From: Nitrospira sp.
GTDB taxonomy: Bacteria; Nitrospirota; Nitrospiria; Nitrospirales; Nitrospiraceae
Assembly: GCA_024998685.1 (NCBI GenBank)
Contig: JACOEH010000031.1
Span: 1 to 56,161 of the forward strand
Direction of reading: 5' to 3'
Length of the DNA stretch: 56,161 nt
The number at the start of each line of letters is the position of its first letter. Within the stretch, counting starts at the first letter, position 1. Positions 47,879 to 56,161 of the stretch are shown one piece after another. Below the pieces are notes generated by a model. It did not search any database, was not told the DNA's origin, and saw nothing but the letters and a program-made list of their open reading frames with translations. The translations under genes were made by a program, and so were the position numbers.

Positions 47879-50584
47879 CTACCAAGCTTCAGATAATTTT
47901 TCGATCACGTCTTTTCTGGCCAGAACTCTGGAACAGAGTTCCCAACGATCTTTGTCGGGATCAATTGTTTCCTGATACCGCATCTCGAAGACGTCGCGAG
48001 CCTTCTGCCGAAGATGTACATACTCGTCCATCATTCTCTCCAGCATCTCTTGGCTTTCAATCCAATCGTCCTCGATGGTGTCCGGTAGGCCGCCAAAGAT
48101 ATCGAATCTATCTTTCATGCGGCGGGACAGCGCGTGATACACCGTTTCGTCTTGAGTATCATGATAGACGAGATTGAGCATATCGACGGTGCGCCGCGCT
48201 TGACCGAAGCGTTTGATGCGGCCCAAACGCTGTTCGAGTCGCGATGGATTCCAAGGCAGATCAATGTTGATGAGGGTGCCGAGAGTTTGGAGGTTCAAAC
48301 CCTCACAGGCTGCATCGGTAGCCACGAGCAGGCGAATGTCTCGCTTCTTCACAGCGGCCTTGATGTCCTCACGCTCGACGGAGGCGAAGTCGTCCCCTTT
48401 GAAGATTCCACTCTTGCCTGCACCGACATAAATGCCTATAGGCTCATTGGGCATCAGCCGTGCGAGCTCTTCGCCCACAGAATACGCTGTGTCGTAGTAC
48501 TGACTAAAGACGATGCAGCCATGATCGAGCCAGGTCTTTCCTTCAGTTCGATGCTCAGTGAGGAAATATCGAACGGCAGTGAGTTTCGGGTCCCTCGCTT
48601 CAGGTCGCGAAAGTTCTTCAACAATGGTACGCAAATGACCAGCCTCTTCAGGCGTCAGTCCACTCAATGCATCGTGGATCAGCTTTGCCTGCTCTTCCTC
48701 TTCAACGACTTCTCGCCTCAACATCTTCTCTGCGGTTGCTCGCCCAGAGGCAAAGCTTGAGCAAATGCGCTGCAGGAGGATGGTTCTCATAAACCCCGCT
48801 GCCTTCGTGCGCTTCTTCAGCACAGCAATGAACGCTTCCGCCGCCTTATAGGCCAGGTCGAATGGAAGGTGGGTCAGCAGACCGAGTCCACTGAAGCCAA
48901 TTCCTACATACGCAGTCGCGGGTGCATCGGGATCGGGATGAATGTTTACTCCCACTCTTTCCAATAAGCCCGCATCTTCAAGTGTCTCCCGTCGGCGTAG
49001 GACTGTGTGGCGGACAATTGGATTGTGCTCCCGGAAAAAACCAGGCGCGAGGGTTTGCCCAATGGCCTGTTGCTCTAGAAATCCAAGCGAACCGAATCCG
49101 CGGTCGGTAAAAAAGGTCTGATCGGGCAGTCCCAGCTGCAATCGTAGTGTGGCAAAGAGGGCATCTTCACTCGCTGGGGGCAAGGGATTGCGCAGCCATT
49201 CCCAGGCGTCCTTCTCGTCCGCCGGACTCCTCTCACCCTTTACGATGGGTAGCGCCTTTTCCCAATCAGACCAGAGCCCGAAATACTCGCGGCCAAGAAC
49301 GAAGTCAGCACCGGCATTGAGAATGCTCAGCAAATCCCAAAGTTCATAGACCTCGGTTTGGATTGGTGTCGCAGTTCCTAGCAGCAGATTCTTCGTGCGC
49401 GCTCCGATTTGCAGCATGAAATCGAGCAAATTGTTCGGTCCATTATTGTCCTGACCGAAGCCGCCTCGGCGGCGCGCCTTGTGTGCTTCGTCGAGAATGA
49501 CGGTGCCGTACCTACGTTCAAGCAAATGGCGACGCTCTTCCGAATCGTGGACGATCAAGCCGGTGGAAACAATGGCAATGCGAAGCGGACAGCGGACGAT
49601 GTCCTCTGGCCCGCGAGTTCTGATGATATGGCCCTTCGGGTCCATCCACTCCTTTTTAGCAGATAACCAAACTGTGCTCGGGATGCCGAGCTTATCTGCC
49701 AGCTCTACCTGCCACTGAAGAGTCAATGTCGAAGGACAAAGGATGAGTACGGGGCCGTCGTCGAGCAATACCGATATCATGGCACTGGCAGCGAGCGACA
49801 ATGTTTTGCCGACACCCACCTCATCTGCGAGCAACAGCCGAGCTTTACCGTACGTCTCCCGGTGCTGTAGAAACATGGTCACGAAGGAACGTTGCCAAGG
49901 CTGGAGTTGTTCCCCTCCACGGTAGATGGGGCTTTCGGCCAGCGCAGCCGCCGGTAACTCTTCAGGGGTGGCATCCTGGAAGCGGATCTCCACGCGATCG
50001 GCGACCCGTTTGATCTCTTCAACGATCGCTTGCGGCAAAGGATAAGCATCCTTCCACAGCGCGTCGAACTCCTCCTCAACCCAGGCGACCCCTTCCGGTG
50101 AGGGATCTTCCCAGAGAATCTCATAGTTATGTGCGAAGGCGCTTTTCGTCTCGTTGATGGAGCCAAGAAAGCACGTCTTTAATCCGTCTGCTGCTTCGAT
50201 GACCCCTGCCTTGCCATGGATAAACACGCGATCCTTGGGCACGACCCGAATTTCGACCCGACCTGTTGTCAGTAGGTCATGCAGTCGACGGTATCGGTCT
50301 CGATGCAACAGCGCCTCAACCTCGGACGGTGCTTCATTCCAACGCTCTTTCAGTGCGGTCTCGCGTACATGCTTTGATACTACGACATCGGCTGCATCCA
50401 GTTCACTGTTGCAGACAATCTGAACTTTGGGAATTCCGGCAATCTCTTCGCCGACAAGCTCAAAGATTGAGCTACGGAAGTAGCCTGCGATACGCCGGTA
50501 GGACTTGGCACCCTTCAGCTTCGTACGTAAAAAGGCATGACTGAGAGGCTGCCGTCTGGAGGAAAAGCGATTCATAGCGTCCAT
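47879..50584 (-). CDS. PLD-domain SNF2-type helicase of a defence operon
   Basis: This 901-residue protein starts with a PLD-like domain (residues ~1-190) with one HxK motif: His123-Gly-Lys125 and GSINETKSAF. A SNF2/DEAD-like helicase follows: Walker A ADEVGVGKT (253-261), DEAH (365-368), motif III LLLGTATPIQ, then C-terminal helicase motifs ATDAACEGLNLQTLG and NPSRLEQRLGRIKRFGQ. It likely moves on DNA using ATP; the PLD domain could cleave or bind nucleic acid. It lies downstream of the small ORF and the DUF1156 methylase, as in helicase-methylase-ATPase defence loci. ATG at residue 4 is an alternative start. Confidence 0.85.
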   Translation of the reverse strand: MDAMNRFSSRRQPLSHAFLRTKLKGAKSYRRIAGYFRSSIFELVGEEIAGIPKVQIVCNSELDAADVVVSKHVRETALKERWNEAPSEVEALLHRDRYRRLHDLLTTGRVEIRVVPKDRVFIHGKAGVIEAADGLKTCFLGSINETKSAFAHNYEILWEDPSPEGVAWVEEEFDALWKDAYPLPQAIVEEIKRVADRVEIRFQDATPEELPAAALAESPIYRGGEQLQPWQRSFVTMFLQHRETYGKARLLLADEVGVGKTLSLAASAMISVLLDDGPVLILCPSTLTLQWQVELADKLGIPSTVWLSAKKEWMDPKGHIIRTRGPEDIVRCPLRIAIVSTGLIVHDSEERRHLLERRYGTVILDEAHKARRRGGFGQDNNGPNNLLDFMLQIGARTKNLLLGTATPIQTEVYELWDLLSILNAGADFVLGREYFGLWSDWEKALPIVKGERSPADEKDAWEWLRNPLPPASEDALFATLRLQLGLPDQTFFTDRGFGSLGFLEQQAIGQTLAPGFFREHNPIVRHTVLRRRETLEDAGLLERVGVNIHPDPDAPATAYVGIGFSGLGLLTHLPFDLAYKAAEAFIAVLKKRTKAAGFMRTILLQRICSSFASGRATAEKMLRREVVEEEEQAKLIHDALSGLTPEEAGHLRTIVEELSRPEARDPKLTAVRYFLTEHRTEGKTWLDHGCIVFSQYYDTAYSVGEELARLMPNEPIGIYVGAGKSGIFKGDDFASVEREDIKAAVKKRDIRLLVATDAACEGLNLQTLGTLINIDLPWNPSRLEQRLGRIKRFGQARRTVDMLNLVYHDTQDETVYHALSRRMKDRFDIFGGLPDTIEDDWIESQEMLERMMDEYVHLRQKARDVFEMRYQETIDPDKDRWELCSRVLARKDVIEKLSEAW

Positions 50585-50654
50585 GCATAGATGTATTCTG
50601 GTCAGGAACCACGCTGTGGGTCACGGCAGAGCTGGCTGACTGAAAACCCTGGGT

Positions 50655-50864
50655 TCATCCAAGTCGTTGGTTCCTCACCAGGTCACGCAAAATACGAGCG
50701 GCACGGGCCTCCTCTGGTCGCAAGGTTTCGAGTTTATTTGCCAAATAGTCGGAGAGTTCGACCACAAGTTCGCGCTGCCGCTGATTTGAGTAATAATCAG
50801 GCACGTTTAACGTGAGATGAGCGAGCACGTAATTGCTCTCTAGGTTGTTCACCAATTCCATCAT
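50655..50864 (-). CDS. Small helical protein between methylase and helicase genes
   Basis: About 69 residues, mainly helical, starting MMELVNNLESNYVLAHLTL, with Arg/Leu-rich C-terminus TLRPEEARAARILRDLVRNQ. I do not recognise a family. The gene starts inside the 3' end of the methylase gene (about 68 bases of overlap) and ends 70 bases before the helicase start. The overlap and operon position suggest a real gene, perhaps a regulator or small subunit, but size and lack of homology knowledge keep this uncertain. A TTG at 50882 could extend it by six residues. Confidence 0.55.
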   Translation of the reverse strand: MMELVNNLESNYVLAHLTLNVPDYYSNQRQRELVVELSDYLANKLETLRPEEARAARILRDLVRNQRLG

Positions 50865-53313
50865 GGCGGTCTCTGCTGTCAATCATCGAGTATCGAGTGA
50901 GTACGCGAAGGGCCGCTGCATAACCAGCTATTTGAATATCAACATCTTCGAAGACGTTCTCATCGCGATACAGCCCCTTGGCCTGCTGGTTGAGTCCAAC
51001 GAGATCGCCGACCTGTTTTTGGACCTCTTCTTGGATCTCCCAGGCCAGATCGTCACGAGTAGTCTTGTGTGTGCCTTGCCGTTTGCGGCAAACAAGCAGA
51101 ACGGTACCCTTGACATAGTTACCTTCGCGCAAAGCGCTGTCCGTTTCCGTGGCAACGCACCAGGCAGCGGTGACTTGCAAGCCGGAGGCCCAAACAATAT
51201 TGGCCATATCCGCCCAGATTGAACCAGACTGGTGGGTAAACATAATGACCTGGATGCCATTGCCAGGCATACATTCGGTCATGCGCTTATAAGCGGTCAC
51301 CATGCCGCGACGGAAATGTTCATCTTCGCCCTTAATCGCAAGAGAGCGTCGGCTGTCCCAAACCCAATTCGAGAACTCGAGTGGCGGATTCTTACGCAGC
51401 CAGGCGATGAAGAACTCCAGGATCTCCTCATATTTCACCGCATCGCCATAAGGCGGGTCTGTAATGAAGATGTCAGCACGTTCGCGAAGGTCAGCAACTG
51501 GATGGTTCTTCGTTATCAATTTCAGCCGATTATCGAGCGGAAACCGTCTCCCCCTAGTTTTGAGTAGGTCGGAACAGGTCGCGAAACTTCTACAACCATA
51601 GGTGAGAAGTGTATTCAGAGCTTGGTTGTAGAATGTGTCCTGAACGCTGCCGCCGCCGCCACTTCCGACGTTCCATCGGCACAAACGACTGTTCCAATTG
51701 ACGAGTTGCGTAAGACCAAACGTAAGCTTCTCATCCACAAACTGATTCACCAGGCCACTTATCAATAACTGCCGAGGGTTGAACAAGTGGTGCCAGTGTG
51801 TCCAGCCGCGCTCGCGAATCGGCTGATCCGTGTTGTAGCCAGGCTCGATCCGCATGTCGGGAATCCAGCCCTTCTCCTGCCAGGCTGAGAAATGTTTTGC
51901 AATGAAGTGATCGACGACGCGCTCACGCTTCAAATCGTCCGATGTTATGGCACGGAACTCGTACTGATCGCCCCTGCCTTTCTTCTTGGGCCGCATCCAC
52001 TGCACGCAATAGAGACGCTCCTGGAAAATGTCGTCGGGTCGAGGCTTGAAGTCTTGCTTTTCCCACAGGCGCAATCGGTTGGCGTTTGAGCCATTCTCTT
52101 GGCGGTAGTCACCGCGCAGTGTTGAGATTTTCGTGCGGTGTTCAACACCATTTACGCTGTGAATCAGATATGGGTCATTTCCTCTCGCGTCAGTGCGCAC
52201 CGTGCCTCTCTCAGCAGCCACCAGTTCTTCATCCGATACATCGGAGCGGATGGCAATGTCATAGCGTTTCGCTCTCCGGTCAGGTACCAGTTCGGCGATC
52301 ACGTTGATCCTTTCGCCGGTTCTAGGCTTGCTAATCACGAGGCTTGGAATGAGCGGCACCATCCATCCCGTCTGCGGGCAGCGAACTTCCGCACAATAAA
52401 GAAAAACCTTGGCCTGCCACCCTTTGCCGTCTGCCTCGATCGCAAGCTTGTCAATCTCCGCCTGTACCCGGCGTACTAAGTCCTGCTGGTCCTTCACCAG
52501 CTTCTCACTATTCTGCGGAGAGCCGCCAATAATGTTGAATGCTCCCCAAGTAAGCATGGAGGCCACCGGGTTGAGGTCAGAAGCATAGACGTCGCAGCCG
52601 AGCCGGGCCGCTTCGAAGGGAATTTGGCCAGAACCGCAAAATGTGTCGGCCATGCTCGGGCGGTGACCGTAGCGCATGATGCCGAGCTGCTCGACCAATT
52701 CGGGAAACGATTGGGCACTTGTGCCCAGATGAGCGTTGACCGCATCCCAAATGTGAACGTGGACAGCATCCAAAACTTCTTCTGGACGATTGGCCTCGCC
52801 TACTCGTTGACGATAAGACGTCTTTGGCAGCATTTGTGACTCAAGCTGCCGACGCTCCAACTCGCTGATGTCCTTACGCCATGTCACCTCGACCTGATCG
52901 TATTCGGGGTTCGACCAGTCAATCGGCGCGGCAAGCGGTAAGGCGCTGTCAGGTTCTACAGTGAAGTAGTCGGCGATGCGGGCAATACAGAGGGTAGCAA
53001 GAATTTCCTTCGGTTTTGAGCGGTGCTCCCAGCGGGCAACAAAAGACTCATCGTCCATCGCCATCAGCTTCTCGAAAATTGCAAGATCCTGAGCTGGGTC
53101 GTCGGTGGCGGGTAACAGACAGCCGAGAATGCAAGCCTTATTGAGAATGAGCGGCTTGCGACCTTTCCAATAGCTGCCAAGCGGAGTAAGCGTCTTGCCG
53201 CTACCCGCCATTTGCTCTTTATGGGCCTCGGCAGAGAGTTTCTGCACAGGCAGTAGCCGTTCGATGAGCGCGGGAGCGTTCTTGAGAGAAAACGGCGTAA
53301 CTGGCCGAGTCAT
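50797..53313 (-). CDS. DUF1156 DNA methyltransferase
   Basis: This 838-residue protein begins with the DUF1156 segment (SLKNAPALIERLLPVQKLSAEAHKE..), has the SAM-binding motif FCGSGQIPFEAARLG (residues 225-239) followed by VYASDLNPVASML, and the catalytic DPPY motif in FITDPPYGDAVKYEE (617-630). The family is predicted to modify adenine or N4-cytosine; the base is not known. ATG at 53313 overlaps the DUF3780 stop (TAATG). It may protect host DNA in a restriction-like system with the neighbouring ATPase and helicase. Confidence 0.88.
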   Translation of the reverse strand: MTRPVTPFSLKNAPALIERLLPVQKLSAEAHKEQMAGSGKTLTPLGSYWKGRKPLILNKACILGCLLPATDDPAQDLAIFEKLMAMDDESFVARWEHRSKPKEILATLCIARIADYFTVEPDSALPLAAPIDWSNPEYDQVEVTWRKDISELERRQLESQMLPKTSYRQRVGEANRPEEVLDAVHVHIWDAVNAHLGTSAQSFPELVEQLGIMRYGHRPSMADTFCGSGQIPFEAARLGCDVYASDLNPVASMLTWGAFNIIGGSPQNSEKLVKDQQDLVRRVQAEIDKLAIEADGKGWQAKVFLYCAEVRCPQTGWMVPLIPSLVISKPRTGERINVIAELVPDRRAKRYDIAIRSDVSDEELVAAERGTVRTDARGNDPYLIHSVNGVEHRTKISTLRGDYRQENGSNANRLRLWEKQDFKPRPDDIFQERLYCVQWMRPKKKGRGDQYEFRAITSDDLKRERVVDHFIAKHFSAWQEKGWIPDMRIEPGYNTDQPIRERGWTHWHHLFNPRQLLISGLVNQFVDEKLTFGLTQLVNWNSRLCRWNVGSGGGGSVQDTFYNQALNTLLTYGCRSFATCSDLLKTRGRRFPLDNRLKLITKNHPVADLRERADIFITDPPYGDAVKYEEILEFFIAWLRKNPPLEFSNWVWDSRRSLAIKGEDEHFRRGMVTAYKRMTECMPGNGIQVIMFTHQSGSIWADMANIVWASGLQVTAAWCVATETDSALREGNYVKGTVLLVCRKRQGTHKTTRDDLAWEIQEEVQKQVGDLVGLNQQAKGLYRDENVFEDVDIQIAGYAAALRVLTRYSMIDSRDRHDGIGEQPREQLRARSSHVKRA

Positions 53314-53885
53314 TACGCGGTCTTGCATAAGGACAGGTCGAACAATTCCCTTTCTGCCGGGCGAGGCCGTTTACGTAGAGAGGGTGGTTTCTCGCCGTCT
53401 GAAAGGGCCAGGAATAGCGCGCGGCGCCAGCCGCGTTGGATATCCTCCGGCAGACCTGCCTCAGCCACGGTCATGGCAAAGAGCCACCAGCGCTCCTCGG
53501 GGCGCAGAGCTGCCCACTTGTTGGAAATGATGAGGATCTGCTCTTCGCTCGCCGTCTCAGCGGCCCAGGCGAGGACGCAGAGCTCCTTCCCGAGCAAGCG
53601 GTCCACGAGATTCGTACCGGTGTGCCAGCGACCGGTCAGCATCTTGGCGGTCTTGAGTCGACCGTTAAATTCCTGCCGGGCGATGTCGGCAATAGCCGCC
53701 CAGATGTGCCGAGGGAGACTCACACGTTGCTCTTCACGTGGGATTCCACCTTCCAAGCCTCGATACCCGAAGTCTTCCACAATCGAGACCGGCTTGTTCC
53801 GTGCGTCCGGGATCTCGACGCGGAAAACGTGAGCGCCGGACCAGTCCGGCGCGCCAAAGTCCACCGTCTTCTCGATTGCATTCAT
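53313..53885 (-). CDS. DUF3780 family protein
   Basis: This 190-residue protein resembles the DUF3780 family, known mainly as a companion of DUF499 and DUF1156 genes. Visible parts are the N-terminal FGAPDWSGAHVFRVEIP, RVSLPRHIWAAIADIARQEFNGRLK, and WKALRPEERWWLFAMTVAEAG-like helix. No catalytic motif is seen. It overlaps the DUF499 stop by four bases (ATGA) and the DUF1156 start. A recruiting or specificity role is possible; this is inference. Confidence 0.8.
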   Translation of the reverse strand: MNAIEKTVDFGAPDWSGAHVFRVEIPDARNKPVSIVEDFGYRGLEGGIPREEQRVSLPRHIWAAIADIARQEFNGRLKTAKMLTGRWHTGTNLVDRLLGKELCVLAWAAETASEEQILIISNKWAALRPEERWWLFAMTVAEAGLPEDIQRGWRRALFLALSDGEKPPSLRKRPRPAERELFDLSLCKTA

Positions 53886-56161
53886 TGCTCGATGTCTCCC
53901 ATCTGGAGTTCCATGCCAAGTTTCTCAGCAAAATCATTGAGGTCATGCCCAGAACTAAAGTGCGCCTTGCGGAAAGTCATCGTCACTGGCGTGTCAGACT
54001 TGAATTTGTCCAATACCTTGCCCAATAACGCCTCAATGAAGGTTGCATCTACCGCAATCTCACCCACAGTGACAGAGATCACCTGGCTGCCTTGGCCGAC
54101 ATTGAGCACGATACCTTCGAATGTGACCGACTTCTGAGCAGCCTGCTTCAATGCTTCAAACGTCTTAGGAAGCGAGTCGAGCTTCCGACCGGTACGCGAC
54201 ACGAGTCGGCAAGGTTTCACTTCATCGATCTGTACGCCCTTCTTGCCCTTGGCTTGGAAACGAAACTCGGCCTTGGTCCAAAGCTCCTCAGCTTCAGCAA
54301 AGACACGCAGTATAGTTTCAGCGTCGGCAATGGAAATTGGCTCCTCGTACGGCGTGCCGTCACGCGGCTCTCTGCCATCGAGGCTGTACCGTATGGAGCC
54401 CTTGGGCGCGACGAAGAGTTCGACAATGCGGCGGCCGGCCTTCTCAGAGAGTTGATTGCGGAGGACTAGTTTGTTAGGCCAGGTAATCGGCTCGCCTGTC
54501 TCGTAGAGGCCCGACGGATCGCACACCAGGAAATTCACATGAAGAGCGGACGTGGTGTATGTTTGATCTTTGAGTACCGCACTTGACTCTGAGACGGGTG
54601 CGTTCTCTTCGTAATGTATCCGTGGAGCAGGTCCGGCGTTCTGCGGGTTGATGCTGAGACGCACCGTCCCATTGTCGTCCGGTTCGGACTCGGGAATGAT
54701 CTGGGCCGAGGTGCGCTTCTTCTTTGGTTTCTTCGTGACATAACCATTTCCAAGATCCTCCCAGAGCCCACGATTACACGCTATGGATTTGAGCTGGTCG
54801 AGTCCCTTGGGCGGCAACCACGGCATCCCAGGCTGTTCCGCGTATCGATCAATGACATCCGACCAGCGGACATCATCCTGGTTCTCCGGCCACAATAGAT
54901 CTTCTGCCTTGTCCCGGATCGCATCGAACTCCTTCTCGATATCGAGATAGAGCTTCAGAGGGTCTGAAGTGAGTGTTTTCTCGATCTGCTCCTCACCATT
55001 AAAAGGTTTGGTGGCATCACGCGTCATATCCAATACCTTGGAAGTAAGTTGGGCCTGCCTACCCGCTCGCTGGATCGGAAAGAGGACCTTGTCGAACAAG
55101 GTGAAGATGGTAGAGCTGAAGTCCAGCTCGTAGGCCTGTTGCTTGCGTTCGAGTTCATCCCGCTGAGAGTGTCCTTTGGGAATGCGAACGTCTGCTTTCT
55201 GCGCGGCATAGAGTTGGCGTGCAGCCTTTTCCACGTTTCCCATGGCTGTCCTATCGCCGGTGAGAACGCATAGGTTGTTCTTCTGGCTTAGGCCATCGAA
55301 GAATTTTTGCACTTCTTCCGGTGAAATCTTTGAGTCTGGGCTGACGATGAGCAGGACACGCCCCTTGCGTATGCGATCCGCAACCTCTTCCAATCTCGGC
55401 AGCGGTATGACCTCTTCGTAACCTGTCTTGCGGGACGCTTTGAACATCTCTCGCAGGCGATGTCTGATGAGGTCCTCAACCTGGTTCTCCGGCGCATCAT
55501 GGGCCAGGCTCTGTAGCAGCTTCGTCAGATTCTCCTGTCGATCGAAATAGTATCGGCCTTCAGGCGTGTGGTGCACATACCAAGCGACCTTTTCAAGTTC
55601 CTCGAACGCCGTGAGGAAGTCGGACGGCTCGCGTAGAGGTGAGATGAGACACTCGACCATCTCCTCGCGCGTGAGTCCCTTTACTGCGTTCACCGCCGTA
55701 GATAGACTGGCAGTAAGGAGAAGCGCACCAATCTGTGTCGCCGCTTCTTTGCCGGTTTGGAGCTCGATGACTTGAGCGTGTGCGGATTGCTCTCCGTCCC
55801 AGAGATCTTTGGCGATGACATCGCGCATACCCGAGATTTCCGTGAGCTTTTCGCGGACGTCCGAAATGGCCAGGTCGAAATGCTGTGGTCCGATCAGAAA
55901 GACATCGTTGTCCCTACGCTCCCAAACTGATTTAAGCAGGCGCGAAACCAACTCGATCAGCCCCCGAGTCTGTTTGAACTGTTCATTTTCCTTGAACAGC
56001 GCGATGACGTTTTTAAGACGCGGGTGGAACGGATAGGTCGCGGCTACTTCTCGCGCAATCGCTTCGGCGCCACGACTCGCAGTTTTGGATTTGGAAGCTT
56101 CTTCCAGCTCTTCTCCTTGGTGAGTGGGTAAACGAAGCAAGAGAAACGGCATTTCTTGAGG
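53882..56161 (-). CDS. DUF499 ATPase, C-terminal part (partial at window edge)
   Basis: The frame is open to the right edge, so the N-terminus including the P-loop lies outside. The visible ~757 residues start in an AAA-type arrangement (AREVAATYPFHPRLKNVI, then QFKQTRGLIELVSRLLKSVWERR), matching the DUF499 family, and end in beta-rich sequence (RIVELFVAPKGSIRYSLDGREPRDG) like a chitobiase-type C-terminal domain. It is the first visible gene of the defence operon. DUF499 proteins are large predicted ATPases found with DUF1156 methylases. Confidence 0.85.
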   Translation of the reverse strand, partial: PQEMPFLLLRLPTHQGEELEEASKSKTASRGAEAIAREVAATYPFHPRLKNVIALFKENEQFKQTRGLIELVSRLLKSVWERRDNDVFLIGPQHFDLAISDVREKLTEISGMRDVIAKDLWDGEQSAHAQVIELQTGKEAATQIGALLLTASLSTAVNAVKGLTREEMVECLISPLREPSDFLTAFEELEKVAWYVHHTPEGRYYFDRQENLTKLLQSLAHDAPENQVEDLIRHRLREMFKASRKTGYEEVIPLPRLEEVADRIRKGRVLLIVSPDSKISPEEVQKFFDGLSQKNNLCVLTGDRTAMGNVEKAARQLYAAQKADVRIPKGHSQRDELERKQQAYELDFSSTIFTLFDKVLFPIQRAGRQAQLTSKVLDMTRDATKPFNGEEQIEKTLTSDPLKLYLDIEKEFDAIRDKAEDLLWPENQDDVRWSDVIDRYAEQPGMPWLPPKGLDQLKSIACNRGLWEDLGNGYVTKKPKKKRTSAQIIPESEPDDNGTVRLSINPQNAGPAPRIHYEENAPVSESSAVLKDQTYTTSALHVNFLVCDPSGLYETGEPITWPNKLVLRNQLSEKAGRRIVELFVAPKGSIRYSLDGREPRDGTPYEEPISIADAETILRVFAEAEELWTKAEFRFQAKGKKGVQIDEVKPCRLVSRTGRKLDSLPKTFEALKQAAQKSVTFEGIVLNVGQGSQVISVTVGEIAVDATFIEALLGKVLDKFKSDTPVTMTFRKAHFSSGHDLNDFAEKLGMELQMGDIEQ

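Noticed and set aside
1-56161. tRNA, rRNA or CRISPR arrays
   Set aside because: No cloverleaf-like sequences with a CCA end context, rRNA segments or regularly spaced short repeats were noticed; this was by eye, so a short RNA gene could be missed.

Overview
The window looks like chromosomal DNA from a diderm (Gram-negative) bacterium. LptF/LptG, LpxD and a TonB-dependent BtuB show an LPS-bearing outer membrane. The moderately GC-rich coding style, the fused glycolate-oxidase-type enzyme, the Chp-like chemosensory cluster and the large cobalamin salvage locus together remind me of Nitrospira (phylum Nitrospirota). That assignment is an impression from gene content, not a search result.

Layout. 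(1) Bases 1-~2060 are a graveyard of mobile elements: an IS3-family element sits inside an IS21-family element (istA cut, istB frameshifted), which itself sits inside an IS481-like transposase remnant. (2) 2073-9696 are housekeeping and metabolic genes: a DUF6279-type lipoprotein, a MoaD/ThiS-like beta-grasp protein, a fused FAD/Fe-S 2-hydroxyacid dehydrogenase, a divergent NAD-dependent D-2-hydroxyacid dehydrogenase, a large TPR protein and a cold-shock protein. (3) 9932-15187 is an envelope operon with a good sigma70-type promoter: lptF-lptG-fabF-acyl carrier protein-lpxD. The carrier protein has a histone-H1-like basic tail. (4) 16041-27104 (minus strand) is a chemosensory cluster: CheY-like regulator, CheW, chemoreceptor, hybrid CheA with three Hpt domains, two more CheW-like proteins, a receiver-coiled-coil protein, a pseudo-Hpt protein and a degenerate HD-GYP protein. 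No CheR or CheB is present. The last two are separated from each other by the wreck of an ExeA/GspA-type ATPase.

(5) 27369-44003 (minus strand) is a cobalamin uptake, salvage and assembly locus in which nearly every gene overlaps the next. One cobalamin riboswitch precedes btuF-btuC-btuD-nitrilase-family hydrolase. A second precedes btuB-cobB-cobO-CWC protein-bluB-pduO-type adenosyltransferase-cobU-cobT-cobS-cbiB-cobD-cbiZ-cobQ. Together they import corrinoid, strip off-type lower ligands (CbiZ), make dimethylbenzimidazole (BluB), adenosylate, amidate and rebuild the nucleotide loop. None of the early corrin-ring methylation genes is in this window. Two proteins are unexplained in this setting: the nitrilase homologue and the small Cys-rich CWC protein. 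The btuF riboswitch carries a long AT-rich hairpin insertion.

(6) 44170-47805 holds rpmB (L28), two small poorly known proteins, a Uma2-family nuclease, a HicBA pair and a VapBC pair. The two toxin-antitoxin pairs lie between the intact Uma2 gene and a decayed second copy of its 3' end. A perfect 17-bp palindrome lies in the vapBC promoter region. (7) 47879-56161 (minus strand) is a four-gene antiphage or R-M-like operon running off the window: DUF499 ATPase, DUF3780 protein, DUF1156 DNA methyltransferase, a small unknown protein, and a PLD-SNF2 helicase. I saw no tRNA, rRNA or CRISPR array.
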